Assembly (NCBI RefSeq): GCF_000016185.1
Contig: NC_011420.2
Location: 3,387,001-3,451,000 of the forward strand
Reading direction: 5' to 3'
Length of the DNA: 64,000 bases
Origin: Rhodospirillum centenum SW
Lineage (GTDB): Bacteria > Pseudomonadota > Alphaproteobacteria > Azospirillales > Azospirillaceae
The position numbers and the translations under genes were made by a program. The notes under the pieces are model-generated. The model was not told the DNA's origin and searched no databases. It saw only the letters and a program-made list of their open reading frames with translations. The first letter of the stretch is position 1; the number at the start of each line of letters is the position of its first letter. Positions 9,329 through 19,590 of this stretch are shown piece by piece.

Positions 9329-10068
9329 ACATCTATCCGGCGATCGACCTCAAGGACGGGCAGGCCGTGCGGCTGCTGCGCGGCGACATGGACCAGGCCA
9401 CCGTCTTCAACCCGGACCCCGCGGCCCAGGCGGCCGCCTTCCAGGACCAGGGATTCCGCTGGCTGCATCTGGTGGACCTGAACGGCGCCTTCGCCGGCCG
9501 GCCGGTCAATGCCGACGCCGTGTCCCGCATCCTGGAGCGCGTCACGATCCCGGTCCAGCTCGGCGGCGGCATCCGCGACATGGCCACGATCGAGGAATGG
9601 CTGGGCCGCGGCATCCGCCGCGTCATCCTGGGCACCGTGGCGCTGCGCGACCCCGATCTGGTCAAGGATGCCTGCCGCGCCTTTCCCGGCCGCATCTGCG
9701 TCGGCATCGATGCCCGCGACGGCCATGTCGCGGTGGAGGGCTGGGCCACCACCTCCGACGTGCGGGCGCTGGATCTGGCGCTGCGCTTCGAGGATGCCGG
9801 GGTGGCCGCCATCGTCTACACCGACATCAACCGCGACGGCGCCATGGGCGGCGTGAATGTCGAGGCGACGGCCGATCTCGCCGTGCATCTGACGACGCCG
9901 GTGATCGCCTCGGGCGGGGTGCATGCGCTCTCCGACCTGCTGGCGCTGAAGGCGGAGGCCGAGACCGGGATCGAGGGGGTGATCGTCGGCCGCGCGCTCT
10001 ATGACGGCCGCATCGACCCGCGGCAGGCGCTGGCGCTGACCGCCGGCCCGGAGGACGCCCGGTGCTGA
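9325..10068 (+). CDS. hisA: Phosphoribosylformimino-5-aminoimidazole carboxamide ribotide isomerase
   Basis: 247 residues; a TIM-barrel isomerase of histidine biosynthesis. Seen: N-terminal [20 protein letters not shown] with the catalytic Asp of [18 protein letters not shown], the second phosphate site and the [12 protein letters not shown] segment with the second catalytic Asp, and [11 protein letters not shown]. The start overlaps the GNAT stop. The end overlaps the hisF start by 7 bp. Confidence 0.98.
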   Translation: MNIYPAIDLKDGQAVRLLRGDMDQATVFNPDPAAQAAAFQDQGFRWLHLVDLNGAFAGRPVNADAVSRILERVTIPVQLGGGIRDMATIEEWLGRGIRRVILGTVALRDPDLVKDACRAFPGRICVGIDARDGHVAVEGWATTSDVRALDLALRFEDAGVAAIVYTDINRDGAMGGVNVEATADLAVHLTTPVIASGGVHALSDLLALKAEAETGIEGVIVGRALYDGRIDPRQALALTAGPEDARC

Positions 10069-10838
10069 AGGCCCGCGTCATCCCCTGCCTGGACGTGAAG
10101 GACGGGCGCGTCGTCAAGGGCGTGAACTTCGTCGATCTGGTGGATGCGGGCGATCCGGTGGAACAGGCCCGCCTCTACGACGCGGCCGGGGCGGACGAGC
10201 TGACCTTCCTGGACATCACCGCCAGCTCCGACAACCGGGAGACGATCTACGACGTGGTCCGCCGCACGGCGGAACAGGTCTTCATGCCGCTGACCGTCGG
10301 CGGCGGCGTGCGCACGGTGGAGGACATCCGCCGCCTGCTGCTGGCCGGCGCCGACAAGGTGTCGATCAACACCGCCGCGGTCCACCGCCCCGACTTCGTG
10401 CGCGAAGGGGCGGAGAAGTTCGGCAGCCAGTGCATCGTCGTCGCCATCGACGCCAAGGCCGTGGCGCCCGGCCCCGACGGCGCCCCGCGCTGGGAGGTGT
10501 TCACCCATGGCGGGCGCACCCCGACCGGGCTGGACGCCGTGGACTGGGCGCGGCGCATGGCGGAGCTGGGGGCGGGCGAGATCCTGCTGACCTCCATGGA
10601 CCGCGACGGCACCAAGGCCGGCTTCGACATCGGCCTGACCCGCGCCGTGGCCGACGCGGTGCCCGTGCCGGTGATCGCCTCGGGCGGTGTCGGCACGCTC
10701 GACCACCTCGTCGCCGGCATCCGCGACGGCCACGCCACGGCCGTGCTGGCCGCCAGCATCTTCCATTTCGGGACCTTTTCCGTCGGGCAGGCCAAGCGGC
10801 ACATGGCGGCGGCGGGCATCCCGATGCGCCTTGCATGA
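10062..10838 (+). CDS. hisF: Imidazole glycerol phosphate synthase, cyclase subunit
   Basis: 258 residues, TIM barrel, partner of HisH; it makes IGP and AICAR. Seen: [20 protein letters not shown] with the catalytic Asp, [34 protein letters not shown] with the second catalytic Asp, and the phosphate loop [12 protein letters not shown]. The GTG start at 10062 overlaps the hisA stop (7 bp), with GGAGG about 7 nt upstream. Length is normal. Confidence 0.98.
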   Translation: MLKARVIPCLDVKDGRVVKGVNFVDLVDAGDPVEQARLYDAAGADELTFLDITASSDNRETIYDVVRRTAEQVFMPLTVGGGVRTVEDIRRLLLAGADKVSINTAAVHRPDFVREGAEKFGSQCIVVAIDAKAVAPGPDGAPRWEVFTHGGRTPTGLDAVDWARRMAELGAGEILLTSMDRDGTKAGFDIGLTRAVADAVPVPVIASGGVGTLDHLVAGIRDGHATAVLAASIFHFGTFSVGQAKRHMAAAGIPMRLA

Positions 10839-10846
10839 GGACGGCC

Positions 10847-11353
10847 ATGGCCGGACAGAAGAAACCGCGCAACCCCTGCAAGCCGGGCAATCCCCGTGCC
10901 GACCACGGCGCCGAGGTTCCGGCAGCGGTGCCCCCTCCGTCCGCCCCACCGGCCGCCGCCCCTCCGGCCGCCGGAACGCCGCCCGCCGGCGCAACGGACG
11001 GCGCGGCCGGGGCCGGCGTGCTGGACGCGCTGCACCGGGTGATCCTGTCCCGCCGCGGCGCCGATCCCGATCAGTCGCACACGGCGCGGCTGTTCGCCCG
11101 CGGCCGCGCCAAGATCGCCCAGAAGGTGGGCGAGGAGGCGGTGGAGACGGTGATCGAGGGCATCCGCGGCGACAAAGCCAAGCTGGCGGAGGAGTCGGCC
11201 GACCTGCTCTACCACCTGCTCGTGCTCTGGGCCGATGCGGACCTGGAGCCGGCCCGCGTCTACGCCATCCTGGACGGCCGCCGCGGCACCAGCGGCATCG
11301 AGGAGAAGAAGAACCGCAAGCCCAAGGGCAAGGCCGAGGAGGCCGACGCCTGA
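10847..11353 (+). CDS. hisE: Phosphoribosyl-ATP pyrophosphatase with Pro/Ala-rich N-terminal extension
   Basis: 168 residues. The MazG-like alpha-helical domain begins near residue 60 ([13 protein letters not shown]) and carries [17 protein letters not shown] and [15 protein letters not shown], the metal-binding Glu/Asp set of HisE. The typical family length is about 105-110 residues; the first 60 residues here are rich in Pro, Ala and Gly and look disordered. Two starts are possible: ATG 10835, overlapping the hisF stop as ATGA, or ATG 10847 with GAGGA upstream; the latter is used. Basic C-terminal tail [15 protein letters not shown]. Confidence 0.93.
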   Translation: MAGQKKPRNPCKPGNPRADHGAEVPAAVPPPSAPPAAAPPAAGTPPAGATDGAAGAGVLDALHRVILSRRGADPDQSHTARLFARGRAKIAQKVGEEAVETVIEGIRGDKAKLAEESADLLYHLLVLWADADLEPARVYAILDGRRGTSGIEEKKNRKPKGKAEEADA

Positions 11354-11404
11354 GAGCCCGCGCCGCCAGCCGACCGGCCGCCAACCGACCATGAAAGGGA
11401 GTCC

Positions 11405-11770
11405 ATGGCCTACGATCCCGACAACATCTTCGCCCGGATTCTGCGCGGAGAAATTCCGTGCAGGAAGGTGTACGAAGACAGGCACGTCCTCGCCTTCCAC
11501 GACATCCGGCCGCAGGCGCCGACGCATGTCCTGGTGATCCCCAAGGGTCCCTATACCAGCTTCGCCGACTTCAGCGAGCAGGCGACGCCGGAGGAGATCC
11601 TGGACTTCATCCGCGCCGCCGGCCTGATCGCACGGCAGGCGGGGGTGGAGGATTCCGGCTACCGGCTGATCGCCAACCACGGCCCCGACAGCCATCAGGA
11701 AGTGCCGCACTTCCATCTGCACATCCTGGGCGGCAGGCCGCTGGGGCCGATGCTGGTCCAGCCGGACTGA
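11405..11770 (+). CDS. HIT-family (HinT-like) purine nucleotide hydrolase
   Basis: 121 residues, with the histidine-triad signature HFHLHILGG preceded by SHQEVP, and the N-terminal block [22 protein letters not shown] shared by HinT proteins. Such enzymes hydrolyse AMP-lysine-type phosphoramidates. RBS AAAGGGAG stands 7 nt before ATG. It follows hisE by 51 bp, a common alphaproteobacterial arrangement, so it may be the last gene of the operon. Confidence 0.95.
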   Translation: MAYDPDNIFARILRGEIPCRKVYEDRHVLAFHDIRPQAPTHVLVIPKGPYTSFADFSEQATPEEILDFIRAAGLIARQAGVEDSGYRLIANHGPDSHQEVPHFHLHILGGRPLGPMLVQPD

Positions 11771-11851
11771 CCGGCCCGTCCGCGCGCCAGGATACCGGGC
11801 GCGGCCTCCGCCGCAGGTTCTTCCGTTCCCGCAGCTTCCCCGTGAGGTGCC

Positions 11852-13435
11852 ATGCTTCCGCTGCTCGCCCTCTCGCCGATCCTGCTCATCCTGGTGCTGA
11901 TGGTGGTGTTCCGCCGCCCCGCCGCGACGGCGGCGGGGGTCGGTCTCGCCCTCGGCGTCGTCGTGGCACTCGCCCTGTTCGAGGTCGCGGTCCCCCTGCC
12001 CGATGCCGGCGACGGTGCCTCGGCCCTGTCCACGTCGGTCGCGGCCGGGCTCGGCGGCGTGGCGCTGGAGGCGGCGTTCCTCGCCGCCACCATCCTCTGG
12101 ATCATCTTCCCGGCCCTCTGCCTGCACGAACTCCAGACGGCGACGGGGGCGGTGGACCGCATCCGGGCCAGCCTGACCGGCCTGTCGGGCGACCCGCGGC
12201 TGCTGGCGATCCTGCTGGGCTGGTTCTTCGCCCTGTTCATCGAAGGGGCGGCCGGCTTCGGCACGCCGGCGGCGCTGACGGCCCCCATGCTGGTGGCGGT
12301 CGGCTTCGCCCCGGTGCAGGCGGTGACGCTGGCGCTGGTGGGGCATTCCATCGGGGTCAGCTTCGGCGCCGTCGGCACGCCGGTGCTGCCGCAGATCGCC
12401 GTGACCCCGTTCTCCGGGCCGGAGCTGGCGCAGGCCGTGGCGGTCCTGCACGGGATGAGCGGCTGGGTCATGCTGCTGTTCCTGGTCCGCTACGCCCGCG
12501 TGACGGAGGGGCCGCTGGCCGCCGGCATGACCGGGCGGACGGTGCTGCCCTGGGCGGCGCTGGCGGCGGTGCTGTTCGTCGTGCCCTATCTGGCGCTGGC
12601 CTTCGCCGTGGGGCCGGAACTGCCGACCCTGGGCGGTGCGCTGGTCGGCGGGCTGCTGTTCGTGCTGATCCTGCGCCGCAGCGGGGACGGGCGCAGGGCG
12701 GCCGCCCCGGTTCCGGCCGTGCCCGCCGCGGCGGGAGCGGTGTCCGGGCGGGGCCTGCTCTGGGCCGGGCTGCCCTATCTGGCGGTGCTGGCGCTGATCC
12801 TGGCGACGCGGCTGGTGCCGCCGGTGCAGGAGGCGCTGCGCGCGGTCGTCGTGGACTGGACCATGACCGGCGGCTTCAGCGGCCGGGTCGAGCCGCTGTA
12901 CCATCCCGGCACCATGCTGCTGGCCGGCTTCCTGCTGGGCGGGCTGGCCCAGGGGGTGGGGGTCGGCACCCTGGCCGGGGCCATGCGCCGGGCCGCGGCG
13001 CGGCTGCCGACGGTGGCGCTGGCGCTGCTGGCCATGCTGGCGCTGGCCCGGCTGATGGTGCATTCGGGCATGATCACCACCCTGGCCGATGCCGCCGCCG
13101 CCGGGCTGGGGCCGGTCTGGCCGCTGCTGGCGCCGCTGGTCGGCATCCTGGGCGCCTTCGTCACCGGCTCGGCCACGGCGTCGAACATCCTGTTCACCGA
13201 CTTCCAGCAGGCCACGGCCCAGACGCTGGGCCTGCCGGTGCTGCCGCTGCTGGGCAGCCAGAACTTCGGCGCCGCCGTGGGTAACATCATCTGCCCGCAC
13301 AACATCATCGCCGCCTGCGCCCTGGTCGGGATCGCCGGGCGCGAGGGCGAGGTGCTGCGCCGGACCCTGCTGCCCTGCGCCGTCTATGCCCTGCTGGGCG
13401 GGGCGCTGACCTGGGCCTTCGCCGCGCTGGGATAG
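11852..13435 (+). CDS. L-lactate permease family transporter
   Basis: 527 residues with a dozen or more hydrophobic segments. Family signatures include [69 protein letters not shown], and [18 protein letters not shown] with [22 protein letters not shown]. These are the characteristic lines of the LctP/LldP lactate-glycolate permease family, probably importing 2-hydroxyacids by proton symport. No lactate dehydrogenase or regulator gene adjoins it, so the substrate is not fixed by context. It converges with the marC-like gene. Confidence 0.93.
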   Translation: MLPLLALSPILLILVLMVVFRRPAATAAGVGLALGVVVALALFEVAVPLPDAGDGASALSTSVAAGLGGVALEAAFLAATILWIIFPALCLHELQTATGAVDRIRASLTGLSGDPRLLAILLGWFFALFIEGAAGFGTPAALTAPMLVAVGFAPVQAVTLALVGHSIGVSFGAVGTPVLPQIAVTPFSGPELAQAVAVLHGMSGWVMLLFLVRYARVTEGPLAAGMTGRTVLPWAALAAVLFVVPYLALAFAVGPELPTLGGALVGGLLFVLILRRSGDGRRAAAPVPAVPAAAGAVSGRGLLWAGLPYLAVLALILATRLVPPVQEALRAVVVDWTMTGGFSGRVEPLYHPGTMLLAGFLLGGLAQGVGVGTLAGAMRRAAARLPTVALALLAMLALARLMVHSGMITTLADAAAAGLGPVWPLLAPLVGILGAFVTGSATASNILFTDFQQATAQTLGLPVLPLLGSQNFGAAVGNIICPHNIIAACALVGIAGREGEVLRRTLLPCAVYALLGGALTWAFAALG

Positions 13436-13465
13436 GGAGCCCGCAAGCGGAGGCCCGGCCGCGGC

Positions 13466-14101
13466 TCAGGTGGTCCAGCCGGGGAACAGGTTGCGCAGGC
13501 CGGTGGAGATGATCTCCACCGCCACCGCGGCCAGCAGCAGGCCGAACAGACGGTTCATGATGTTCAGCCCGGTCCGGCCCATCATCCGGCCGATCGGCAC
13601 GGCCAGACGCAGCGACAGCCAGATGAAGAGGCAGACCAGCGTGATGGACCCGACGATGATCGCCGTGTGTTCCCAGCCGCTGCCGCGCTGCGTCTCGATG
13701 ATGACGGCGGAGATGCTGCCCGGCCCCGCCAGCAGCGGCAGGCCCAGCGGCACGACGCCGATGGCGTGGCGGCTGGCCGCCTCGTCCGCCTCGGTCGGGG
13801 TCTGCTTCACGGCGGAGACGGTGGCGTTCAGCATGCTGAGCGCGATCAGCAGCAGCACGATGCCGCCGCCGACCCGGAAGCTGTCCAGGCTGGTGCCGAC
13901 CACGGCCAGCACCGCGTTGCCCAGGAAGGCGGACCCGGCCAGCACGCTGAACACCGTCAGCGCGGCCGAGGCGGCGGTGCGGTTGCGTTCCGCATCCGTG
14001 CGCCCCTCCGTCAGCCCCAGGAAGATCGGGATCGCCGCGAAGGGCGTCAGCATGGCGAACAGGGCGACGATGAAGCGTGAATATTCGGACCAGGGTTCCA
14101 T
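13466..14101 (-). CDS. MarC-family (UPF0056) membrane protein
   Basis: 211 residues with about six membrane segments. Typical lines: FIVALFAMLTPFAAIPIFLGLTEGRT, GNAVLAVVGTSLDSFRVGGG, and PLGLPLLAGPGSISAVIIE. The family was once linked to multiple antibiotic resistance but has no demonstrated substrate. It starts at 14101 and is divergent from the AAA ATPase gene with 180 bp between them. Confidence 0.92.
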   Translation of the reverse strand: MEPWSEYSRFIVALFAMLTPFAAIPIFLGLTEGRTDAERNRTAASAALTVFSVLAGSAFLGNAVLAVVGTSLDSFRVGGGIVLLLIALSMLNATVSAVKQTPTEADEAASRHAIGVVPLGLPLLAGPGSISAVIIETQRGSGWEHTAIIVGSITLVCLFIWLSLRLAVPIGRMMGRTGLNIMNRLFGLLLAAVAVEIISTGLRNLFPGWTT

Positions 14102-14281
14102 GGACGATACCGCCGCGTTGGGACGGATGCTCTTGTCTCAATTCGGAACACGGGTCCAGCGATTTCCGGCCCGTTGCTCCCCCTGCCGTCGCGGGGGTCG
14201 CCTGCCGTTCCGGCATGGCCGGGCGCGCCGCGCGACGGCGCTCGCCGCCGCTTCCCCGTTCCCAGAGAAAGGACCCGCCTG

Positions 14282-14872
14282 GTGCGGAATGGACGTGTCG
14301 TGATCTCCGGCTGTTCGGGGGGTGGGAAGTCCACCCTGCTCGCCGAACTGAAGGCGCGAGGCCATGCGGTCGTCGAGGAACCCGGCCGCCGCATCATCGC
14401 CGAGGAAACGGCGCGGGGCGGGAGCGCCCTGCCCTGGGTCGATCTCGCCGCCTTCCTGCGCCGGGCGGTCGATCTGGCGCTGGCCGACCATGCGGCCGCC
14501 GCGGCGCAGGAGGGCTGGGTGTTCTTCGACCGCGGCCTTGTCGATGCCGCATCGGCGCTGGAGGCCCTGACCGGCGATCCCGTGCTGCGCCCGCTCTGCA
14601 CGGCGCACCGCTATCATCCCCGGATGTTCATGGCGCCGCCCTGGCCGGAGATCTATGTGACCGACGCCGACCGCCGGCACGGCTTCGATGCCGCCGTCGC
14701 GGAGTACGAGCGCCTTCTGGGTGCCTATCCCGCCCTGGGGTATGAGGTGCTGCCGCTGCCGAAGCTGGCGCCCCCGGCCCGCGCCGATGTCGTGCTGTCG
14801 GCGCTGGCGGGTCCCTACGCCCCGGCAGGTGCGGGGGCGGTGCGGGCTGGGGCGCGGATCAGGCCGACCTGA
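14282..14872 (+). CDS. AAA_28-type P-loop ATPase/kinase-like protein
   Basis: About 196 residues. Walker A is ISGCSGGGKSTLLAELKARG, followed by VVEEPGRRIIAEE, FFDRGLVDAASALEAL and PPWPEIYVTDADRRHG. This order (Walker A, E-x-GR-x-II, FDRG, W-x-EIY) is typical of the AAA_28/NadR-like family of small predicted kinases or ATPases. The start is a GTG at 14282 with AAAGGA about 9 nt upstream; an ATG at 14174 would add a non-conserved Arg/Pro-rich stretch. It converges on lysS. The substrate is unknown. Confidence 0.85.
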   Translation: MRNGRVVISGCSGGGKSTLLAELKARGHAVVEEPGRRIIAEETARGGSALPWVDLAAFLRRAVDLALADHAAAAAQEGWVFFDRGLVDAASALEALTGDPVLRPLCTAHRYHPRMFMAPPWPEIYVTDADRRHGFDAAVAEYERLLGAYPALGYEVLPLPKLAPPARADVVLSALAGPYAPAGAGAVRAGARIRPT

Positions 14873-14900
14873 CCCGCGCCGGTCCCGGCACTCCGGCCCG

Positions 14901-16532
14901 TCAGCCCAGCCCGGCGTCCGACGCCTGCGGGTGCAGGGCGCGGTCGATCAGGGCGATGGTCTCGGCCACGCCGTAGAGCTGGACGAAGCTGCCCATGCGG
15001 GGGCCGCTGGTCTGGCCCAGCAGCACCTCGTACAGCGCCTGGAACCAGGTGCGCAGCTCGGTGAAGCCGTGCCGCTTGCCGACCTCGAACACCTCGTTCT
15101 GGATCGCCTCGGCCGCGGCACCCGCCGGCAGGCCGGCCAGCACGCCGCGCAGGTCGGTCAGCGCCGCCCGCTCCTGCTCCGACGGCGCGCGGAAGCGCTT
15201 CGTCGGCTTCACGAAGTCCTGGTAGTAGGCGACGGCGTGCTCGACCAGCCGGTCCAGGAAGGGGGCCGTCTCGGGGCTGGCGCCGGGGGCGTAGCGGCGG
15301 ATGAAGCCCCACATCACCTCGGCGTTCTCGGCGTTCGCCGCACCCGCGAGGTTCAGCAGCAGCCCGAAGGTCAGCCCCGCCGTGCCCTTCACACCGTCCG
15401 GGATGCGGCCGTTGTGGATGTGCCAGGCGGGATTCTCCAGCTTCTGCGCGGGCTCCATCCCGTCGAACTTCTCCACGAAGGTCAGATAGTCGTCCACGGC
15501 GCGCGGGATGACGTCGAAGTACAGCTTCTTGGCCGCCCGCGGCTTGTGGAACATGTAGAGCGCGAGGCTCTCCGGCGGGGCGTAGCGCAGCCACTCCTCC
15601 ACCGACAGGCCGTTGCCCTTGGTCTTGCTGATCTTCTGGCCCTTCTCGTCCAGGAACAGCTCGTAGTTGAAGCCCTCCGGCGGCTGGCCGCCCAGGATGC
15701 GGCAGATCTTTCCGGCCAGCTCCACCGACGGGATCAGGTCCTTGCCGGACATCTCGTAATCCACGCCCAGGGCGGACCAGCGCATGCCCCAGTCGGGCTT
15801 CCACTGGAGCTTCACGTTGCCGCCGGTGACCGGAAGCTCGACCTTGCGGCCGTCCTCGTCCGCGAAGACGATGGTGCCGGCGTCCGCATTGCGCTCCAGG
15901 ATCGGCACCTGGAGCACGCGGCCGCTGGTCGGGCTGATCGGCAGGAAGGGCGAATAGCTCTGCTGCCGCTCCTCCCCCAGGGTGGGCAGCATCACGGCCA
16001 TGATCTCGTCGTAGTGCTGCAGCACCTTCAGCAGGGCGGCGTCGAAGCGGCCGGAGCGGTACCAGTCGCTGGACGACTGGAATTCGTACTCGAAGCCGAA
16101 GGAATCGAGGAAGCCGCGCAGCATCGCGTTGTTGTGGTGCCCGAAGCTCTCGAACTTGCCGAACGGGTCGGGCACCTTCGTCAGCGGCTTGCCCAGGTGC
16201 TGCGCCACCATCTCCTGGTTGGGGATGTTGCCGGGGACCTTGCGCAGCCCGTCCATGTCGTCGGAGAAGGCGAACAGCCGCGTCGGCACGTCCGGCAGCA
16301 TGCGCTGGAACGCCTGACGCACCATGGTGGTCCGCACCACCTCTCCGAAGGTGCCGATGTGCGGCAGGCCCGAGGGGCCGTAGCCCGTCTCGAACAGCAC
16401 ATAGCCCTTGGCGGGTTTTTTGTCGGCGTAGCGCGCGACGAGCTTGCGCGCTTCCTCGAACGGCCAAGCCTTCGCCTGCATCGCCAGTTCGTGTTCGCCG
16501 GACATTTCTTCCACCATATCAAGGGAAACCAA
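14901..16532 (-). CDS. lysS: Lysyl-tRNA synthetase, class I
   Basis: 543 residues; charges tRNA-Lys. This is the class I (archaeal-type, Rossmann fold) enzyme, not the class II enzyme of E. coli: [13 protein letters not shown] carries the HIGH-equivalent PHIG (residues 57-60) and KISKTKG (300-306) is the KMSKS loop. [12 protein letters not shown] and [13 protein letters not shown] are further class I LysRS lines. Alphaproteobacteria are known to carry this form. The start at 16532 is plausible; the ATG at codon 6 or codon 10 could also serve. It is the only aminoacyl-tRNA synthetase gene in the window. Confidence 0.97.
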   Translation of the reverse strand: MVSLDMVEEMSGEHELAMQAKAWPFEEARKLVARYADKKPAKGYVLFETGYGPSGLPHIGTFGEVVRTTMVRQAFQRMLPDVPTRLFAFSDDMDGLRKVPGNIPNQEMVAQHLGKPLTKVPDPFGKFESFGHHNNAMLRGFLDSFGFEYEFQSSSDWYRSGRFDAALLKVLQHYDEIMAVMLPTLGEERQQSYSPFLPISPTSGRVLQVPILERNADAGTIVFADEDGRKVELPVTGGNVKLQWKPDWGMRWSALGVDYEMSGKDLIPSVELAGKICRILGGQPPEGFNYELFLDEKGQKISKTKGNGLSVEEWLRYAPPESLALYMFHKPRAAKKLYFDVIPRAVDDYLTFVEKFDGMEPAQKLENPAWHIHNGRIPDGVKGTAGLTFGLLLNLAGAANAENAEVMWGFIRRYAPGASPETAPFLDRLVEHAVAYYQDFVKPTKRFRAPSEQERAALTDLRGVLAGLPAGAAAEAIQNEVFEVGKRHGFTELRTWFQALYEVLLGQTSGPRMGSFVQLYGVAETIALIDRALHPQASDAGLG

Positions 16533-16655
16533 GGTCGGGCACCCTAGGGCCGGCGCCCGCGACGGTCAACGGGGCGCCGGCCGGCGGGAGCGTCCCGCCT
16601 GGATTGCATGGACCGCGGGGACGGCGGGTCCCCCGGCAAAGGAGGAAATGCGCCG

Positions 16656-17528
16656 ATGCTGGAGTCCCTGCGGTCCCGGCTTGGGACCACGCTGCTGTTC
16701 CTCGCGGTCGCCGTCGTCGCCTGGCTCGGCCTGTTCGACCGGGCGGAGCGCGCCCTGCTGCCGACCACGCCGGCCCAGGCCGGCCAGGAACGGCTGGAAG
16801 CCAACCTGACCCGGGCGGCGGCCCTGTTCGGCACCGCCCGCGCGCTGAACGCCGTCATCTCCGTGCTCCAGTCCACGGAGGTGACGGGAGGTGTGGTGGT
16901 GGCGCAGGGCACCGTCTCCCCCGGGCAGGCGCTGGACCCGCTGAACGATCTGGTGGAACGCTTCTCCTCCGTGATGCTGACGGCGACGGTGGCGCTCACC
17001 GGCAGCGTGCTGCTGGTGCAGGCGGGCGACCTCTACGGCTTCGCCGTGCTGCTGCCGGCCGGGCTGGTGCTGGCCGCGGCGGCGCTCTGGCTGCCGGGCA
17101 GCGCCGGCGCCGCCATGCGGCGGGCGGGGCTGATCCTGCTGCTGGCGGCCGCCATCGCCAAGCTGGGGCTGCCCGCCACGGTGATGGCGACGGAGGCCGT
17201 GGCCGAGCGGCTGGTGGACCCGCTGCTTGAGTCCGGCGACGCCCGGCTGCGCGCGATCCGGCTTCCCGGCCTTGACAGCACGGGAGCGGCCGGAGAGGAG
17301 ACCGGAGAAACGGGCGGCATGCTGGAGACCCTCCGGCAGGCCAACGACATCCCCGCCCAGATCAACCGGGCCGTCGCCGGGGCGGCATCGCTGGCCGATG
17401 CGGTCGTGGACCTGACGGTGGCCTATGCCATCAAGATCGTCGTGCTGCCGCTGCTGACCCTGTGGCTGATCGCCCGGCTGGCCGAGGTGCTGATCGGTGG
17501 CCTGCTGCCCCGGCGGCAGGGGCCGTGA
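16656..17528 (+). CDS. Conserved membrane protein of unknown function
   Basis: 290 residues. An N-terminal membrane helix (TTLLFLAVAVVAWLGLF), a 70-residue soluble loop with GTARALNAVISVLQSTEVTG, then helices around VMLTATVALTGSVLLVQ, FAVLLPAGLVLAAAALWLP and AAMRRAGLILLLAAAIAKLGLP, a second soluble loop, and a C-terminal helix VVLPLLTLWLIARLAEVLIGG. ATG 16656 follows AAAGGAGGAAA, an excellent ribosome site. I recognise the type (conserved hypothetical of Proteobacteria) but no function. It is divergent from lysS. Confidence 0.85.
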   Translation: MLESLRSRLGTTLLFLAVAVVAWLGLFDRAERALLPTTPAQAGQERLEANLTRAAALFGTARALNAVISVLQSTEVTGGVVVAQGTVSPGQALDPLNDLVERFSSVMLTATVALTGSVLLVQAGDLYGFAVLLPAGLVLAAAALWLPGSAGAAMRRAGLILLLAAAIAKLGLPATVMATEAVAERLVDPLLESGDARLRAIRLPGLDSTGAAGEETGETGGMLETLRQANDIPAQINRAVAGAASLADAVVDLTVAYAIKIVVLPLLTLWLIARLAEVLIGGLLPRRQGP

Positions 17529-17676
17529 CCGTCCCGTCCGGCGTGTCCATGCTTCACGTTCTGCGTGTGCAATCCTGCCCGGCTTACCCCACCGGTTCTA
17601 GTGCCACGGAAACCGGGGCCGTCCGCGGCACCCCGGGGTTCCTGAGGCGGCGGAAGAAACCGGGAAGAGGGACGAC

Positions 17677-19569
17677 ATGGCCGGGTGGACGGTACGGCAG
17701 GGGACGGCGCGCAATGAGATCATCGAGGGCGGCAGCGGCCGCGACCTGATCCGCGGCCTGGGGGGCAACGACATCCTCAAGGGCCGGGACGGCGACGACG
17801 CGCTCTATGGCGGCACGGGCGACGACCGGCTCTATGGCGGGCGGGGGCAGGATCTGCTGGCGGGCGGGGCCGGCTACGACCTGTTCCTGGGCGGGATCGG
17901 CGACGACACGCTCGACGGCGGCGAGGGCTGGGACAAGGCCTACTGGGACGGTGAGTTCCGGGAGTTCGAGTTCTACCGGGTCGAGGGCTGGCTCTACGTG
18001 GTGGACACCTCCTCCCGCTTCACGGACGAAGGCACGGACCGCCTCCGCGGGATCGAACAGCTCCGCTTCCGCGACTTCGGGCTGGACCTCACCCGCACCC
18101 GGCAGGTCGCCGATCTGAGCGGCGACGCCGGGCTCGGCTTCCGCATCGTCGGGGCCGAGCCCGGCGACCTGGCCGGGCGGGCGCTGCACGGTGCCGATGT
18201 GACCGGCGACGGGCTGGCGGATGTGCTGATCGGGGCGCGCGGGGCCGACCGCGTCCAGGCGGACTATCCACCGACGGAGGATGTGGGCGAGGCCTACATC
18301 GTCTACGGAACGCCGATCGGGCCGCTGGACCCGGTGCAACTGTTCTTCCCCGGGGAGGGGGCGACCACGCTGACGGCCGGCGGGCTGGGAGCGTTCAACT
18401 GGCTGGGCGAGACCATCGCCGGGGTCGGCGATCTGGACGGCGACGGCATCGGCGACATGGTCGTCGCCGCCCCGTCCTACGTGCAGCGCTTCGCCTTCGG
18501 CGACGAGACCCCGCTCGCCTTCGTGCTCTACGGTCGCGACGGCGGCTTCGGCCCCACGGTCGATCTGCGCCAGCCGCCGCGCGGCGCCGTGCTGGAGCCC
18601 GACCCCTTCGACACGGTGGGGTTCGCCGTGGACATCGGCCGCGCCCGGACGGACGGGCGCGGCGCCGACGTCAACGGCGACGGGCGGACGGACCTGATCC
18701 TCGGCTCCATCTCCGGCTATCTCGGCCTCACCACCATGACCGTGCTGTTCGGCGGGCAGGACTTCGCCGATCCGTTCTCGCCGACCGATCTGGAGCCGGG
18801 GCAGGGGGCGGTGTTCCTGGGCTTCGGCGGGCCGACTTCCCAGGGGGTCTACACCCCCTCCGTCGCGGCCCTCGACATCAACGCCGACGGCATCGACGAT
18901 CTGGTTTTCGCCGGATCGAACCCCGGCACCGAGGATTTCTACGACAGTTCCGACGTGCGGATCGTGTTCGGCAGCCCCACGCTGGGAGCCGGCGGTCCGA
19001 TCGACGTGGGCGCCCCCGATACCTACGACGGCTTCCGCTTCCTCAGCGGCGGCGGGGCGCCGGCCGTCGTGCGCAATGCCGGCGATGTGAACGGCGACGG
19101 GGTGGAGGACCTCCTGGTCGTCACCGATCAGGCCTATGTCGTCTTCGGCGGCAGCGCCCTGTCGGACGTGGACGTGCTGCGCGCCTCCCGGCTGGACGGC
19201 AGCACCGGCTTCGCCATCCTGGATACGGCCAACCGTGACGCCGCCTCGGCCGGCGACGTCAACGGCGACGGCTATGCGGACATCCTGCTGGGCAGCGTGC
19301 GCAGCGACCCCGCCCTGCCGGCCGTGCGCGAGACCGTGCTGCTGTTCGGCGGGCCGCAGGTCGGGGCCTCGGGCGTGATCAATCCGTGGCTGCTGCCGCG
19401 CGGGCAGGGGCTGGTGATCGAAGGGGCGGGCGAGGCGGTGGCCGGGCTGGGCGATGTGAACGGCGACGGCTATGACGACATCGCCCTGTCCGACCCGGAT
19501 GCCGAGGGCGGCCGCGGCGTCGTCCATGTCCTCTATGGCGGTCCCGGCTCCGACTGGTTCCTGGGCTGA
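17677..19569 (+). CDS. RTX calcium-binding and FG-GAP repeat protein
   Basis: 630 residues without an N-terminal signal peptide. Residues about 15-90 hold RTX nonapeptide repeats (IEGGSGRDLIRGLGGNDIL, LYGGTGDDRLYGGRGQDLL) that bind calcium in parallel beta-rolls. The rest holds FG-GAP/integrin-alpha-like repeats with Ca-binding DxDGDGxxD loops (GDLDGDGIGDMVVAAP, DVNGDGRTDLILGS, DVNGDGYADILLGS, DVNGDGYDDIALSD), probably a beta-propeller. RTX proteins are normally exported by type I secretion, but no ABC/MFP/TolC genes lie nearby. It is unusual that the RTX part is N-terminal and the chain ends soon after the last propeller blade. Confidence 0.92.
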   Translation: MAGWTVRQGTARNEIIEGGSGRDLIRGLGGNDILKGRDGDDALYGGTGDDRLYGGRGQDLLAGGAGYDLFLGGIGDDTLDGGEGWDKAYWDGEFREFEFYRVEGWLYVVDTSSRFTDEGTDRLRGIEQLRFRDFGLDLTRTRQVADLSGDAGLGFRIVGAEPGDLAGRALHGADVTGDGLADVLIGARGADRVQADYPPTEDVGEAYIVYGTPIGPLDPVQLFFPGEGATTLTAGGLGAFNWLGETIAGVGDLDGDGIGDMVVAAPSYVQRFAFGDETPLAFVLYGRDGGFGPTVDLRQPPRGAVLEPDPFDTVGFAVDIGRARTDGRGADVNGDGRTDLILGSISGYLGLTTMTVLFGGQDFADPFSPTDLEPGQGAVFLGFGGPTSQGVYTPSVAALDINADGIDDLVFAGSNPGTEDFYDSSDVRIVFGSPTLGAGGPIDVGAPDTYDGFRFLSGGGAPAVVRNAGDVNGDGVEDLLVVTDQAYVVFGGSALSDVDVLRASRLDGSTGFAILDTANRDAASAGDVNGDGYADILLGSVRSDPALPAVRETVLLFGGPQVGASGVINPWLLPRGQGLVIEGAGEAVAGLGDVNGDGYDDIALSDPDAEGGRGVVHVLYGGPGSDWFLG

Positions 19570-19590
19570 TCCCGCCTGCCGGCGCTGCGC

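Noticed and set aside
10247-13300. A 1017-codon leftward open frame
   Set aside because: It is antisense to hisF, hisE, the HIT gene and the permease; His/Gln/Arg-rich shadow of GC-rich coding DNA.
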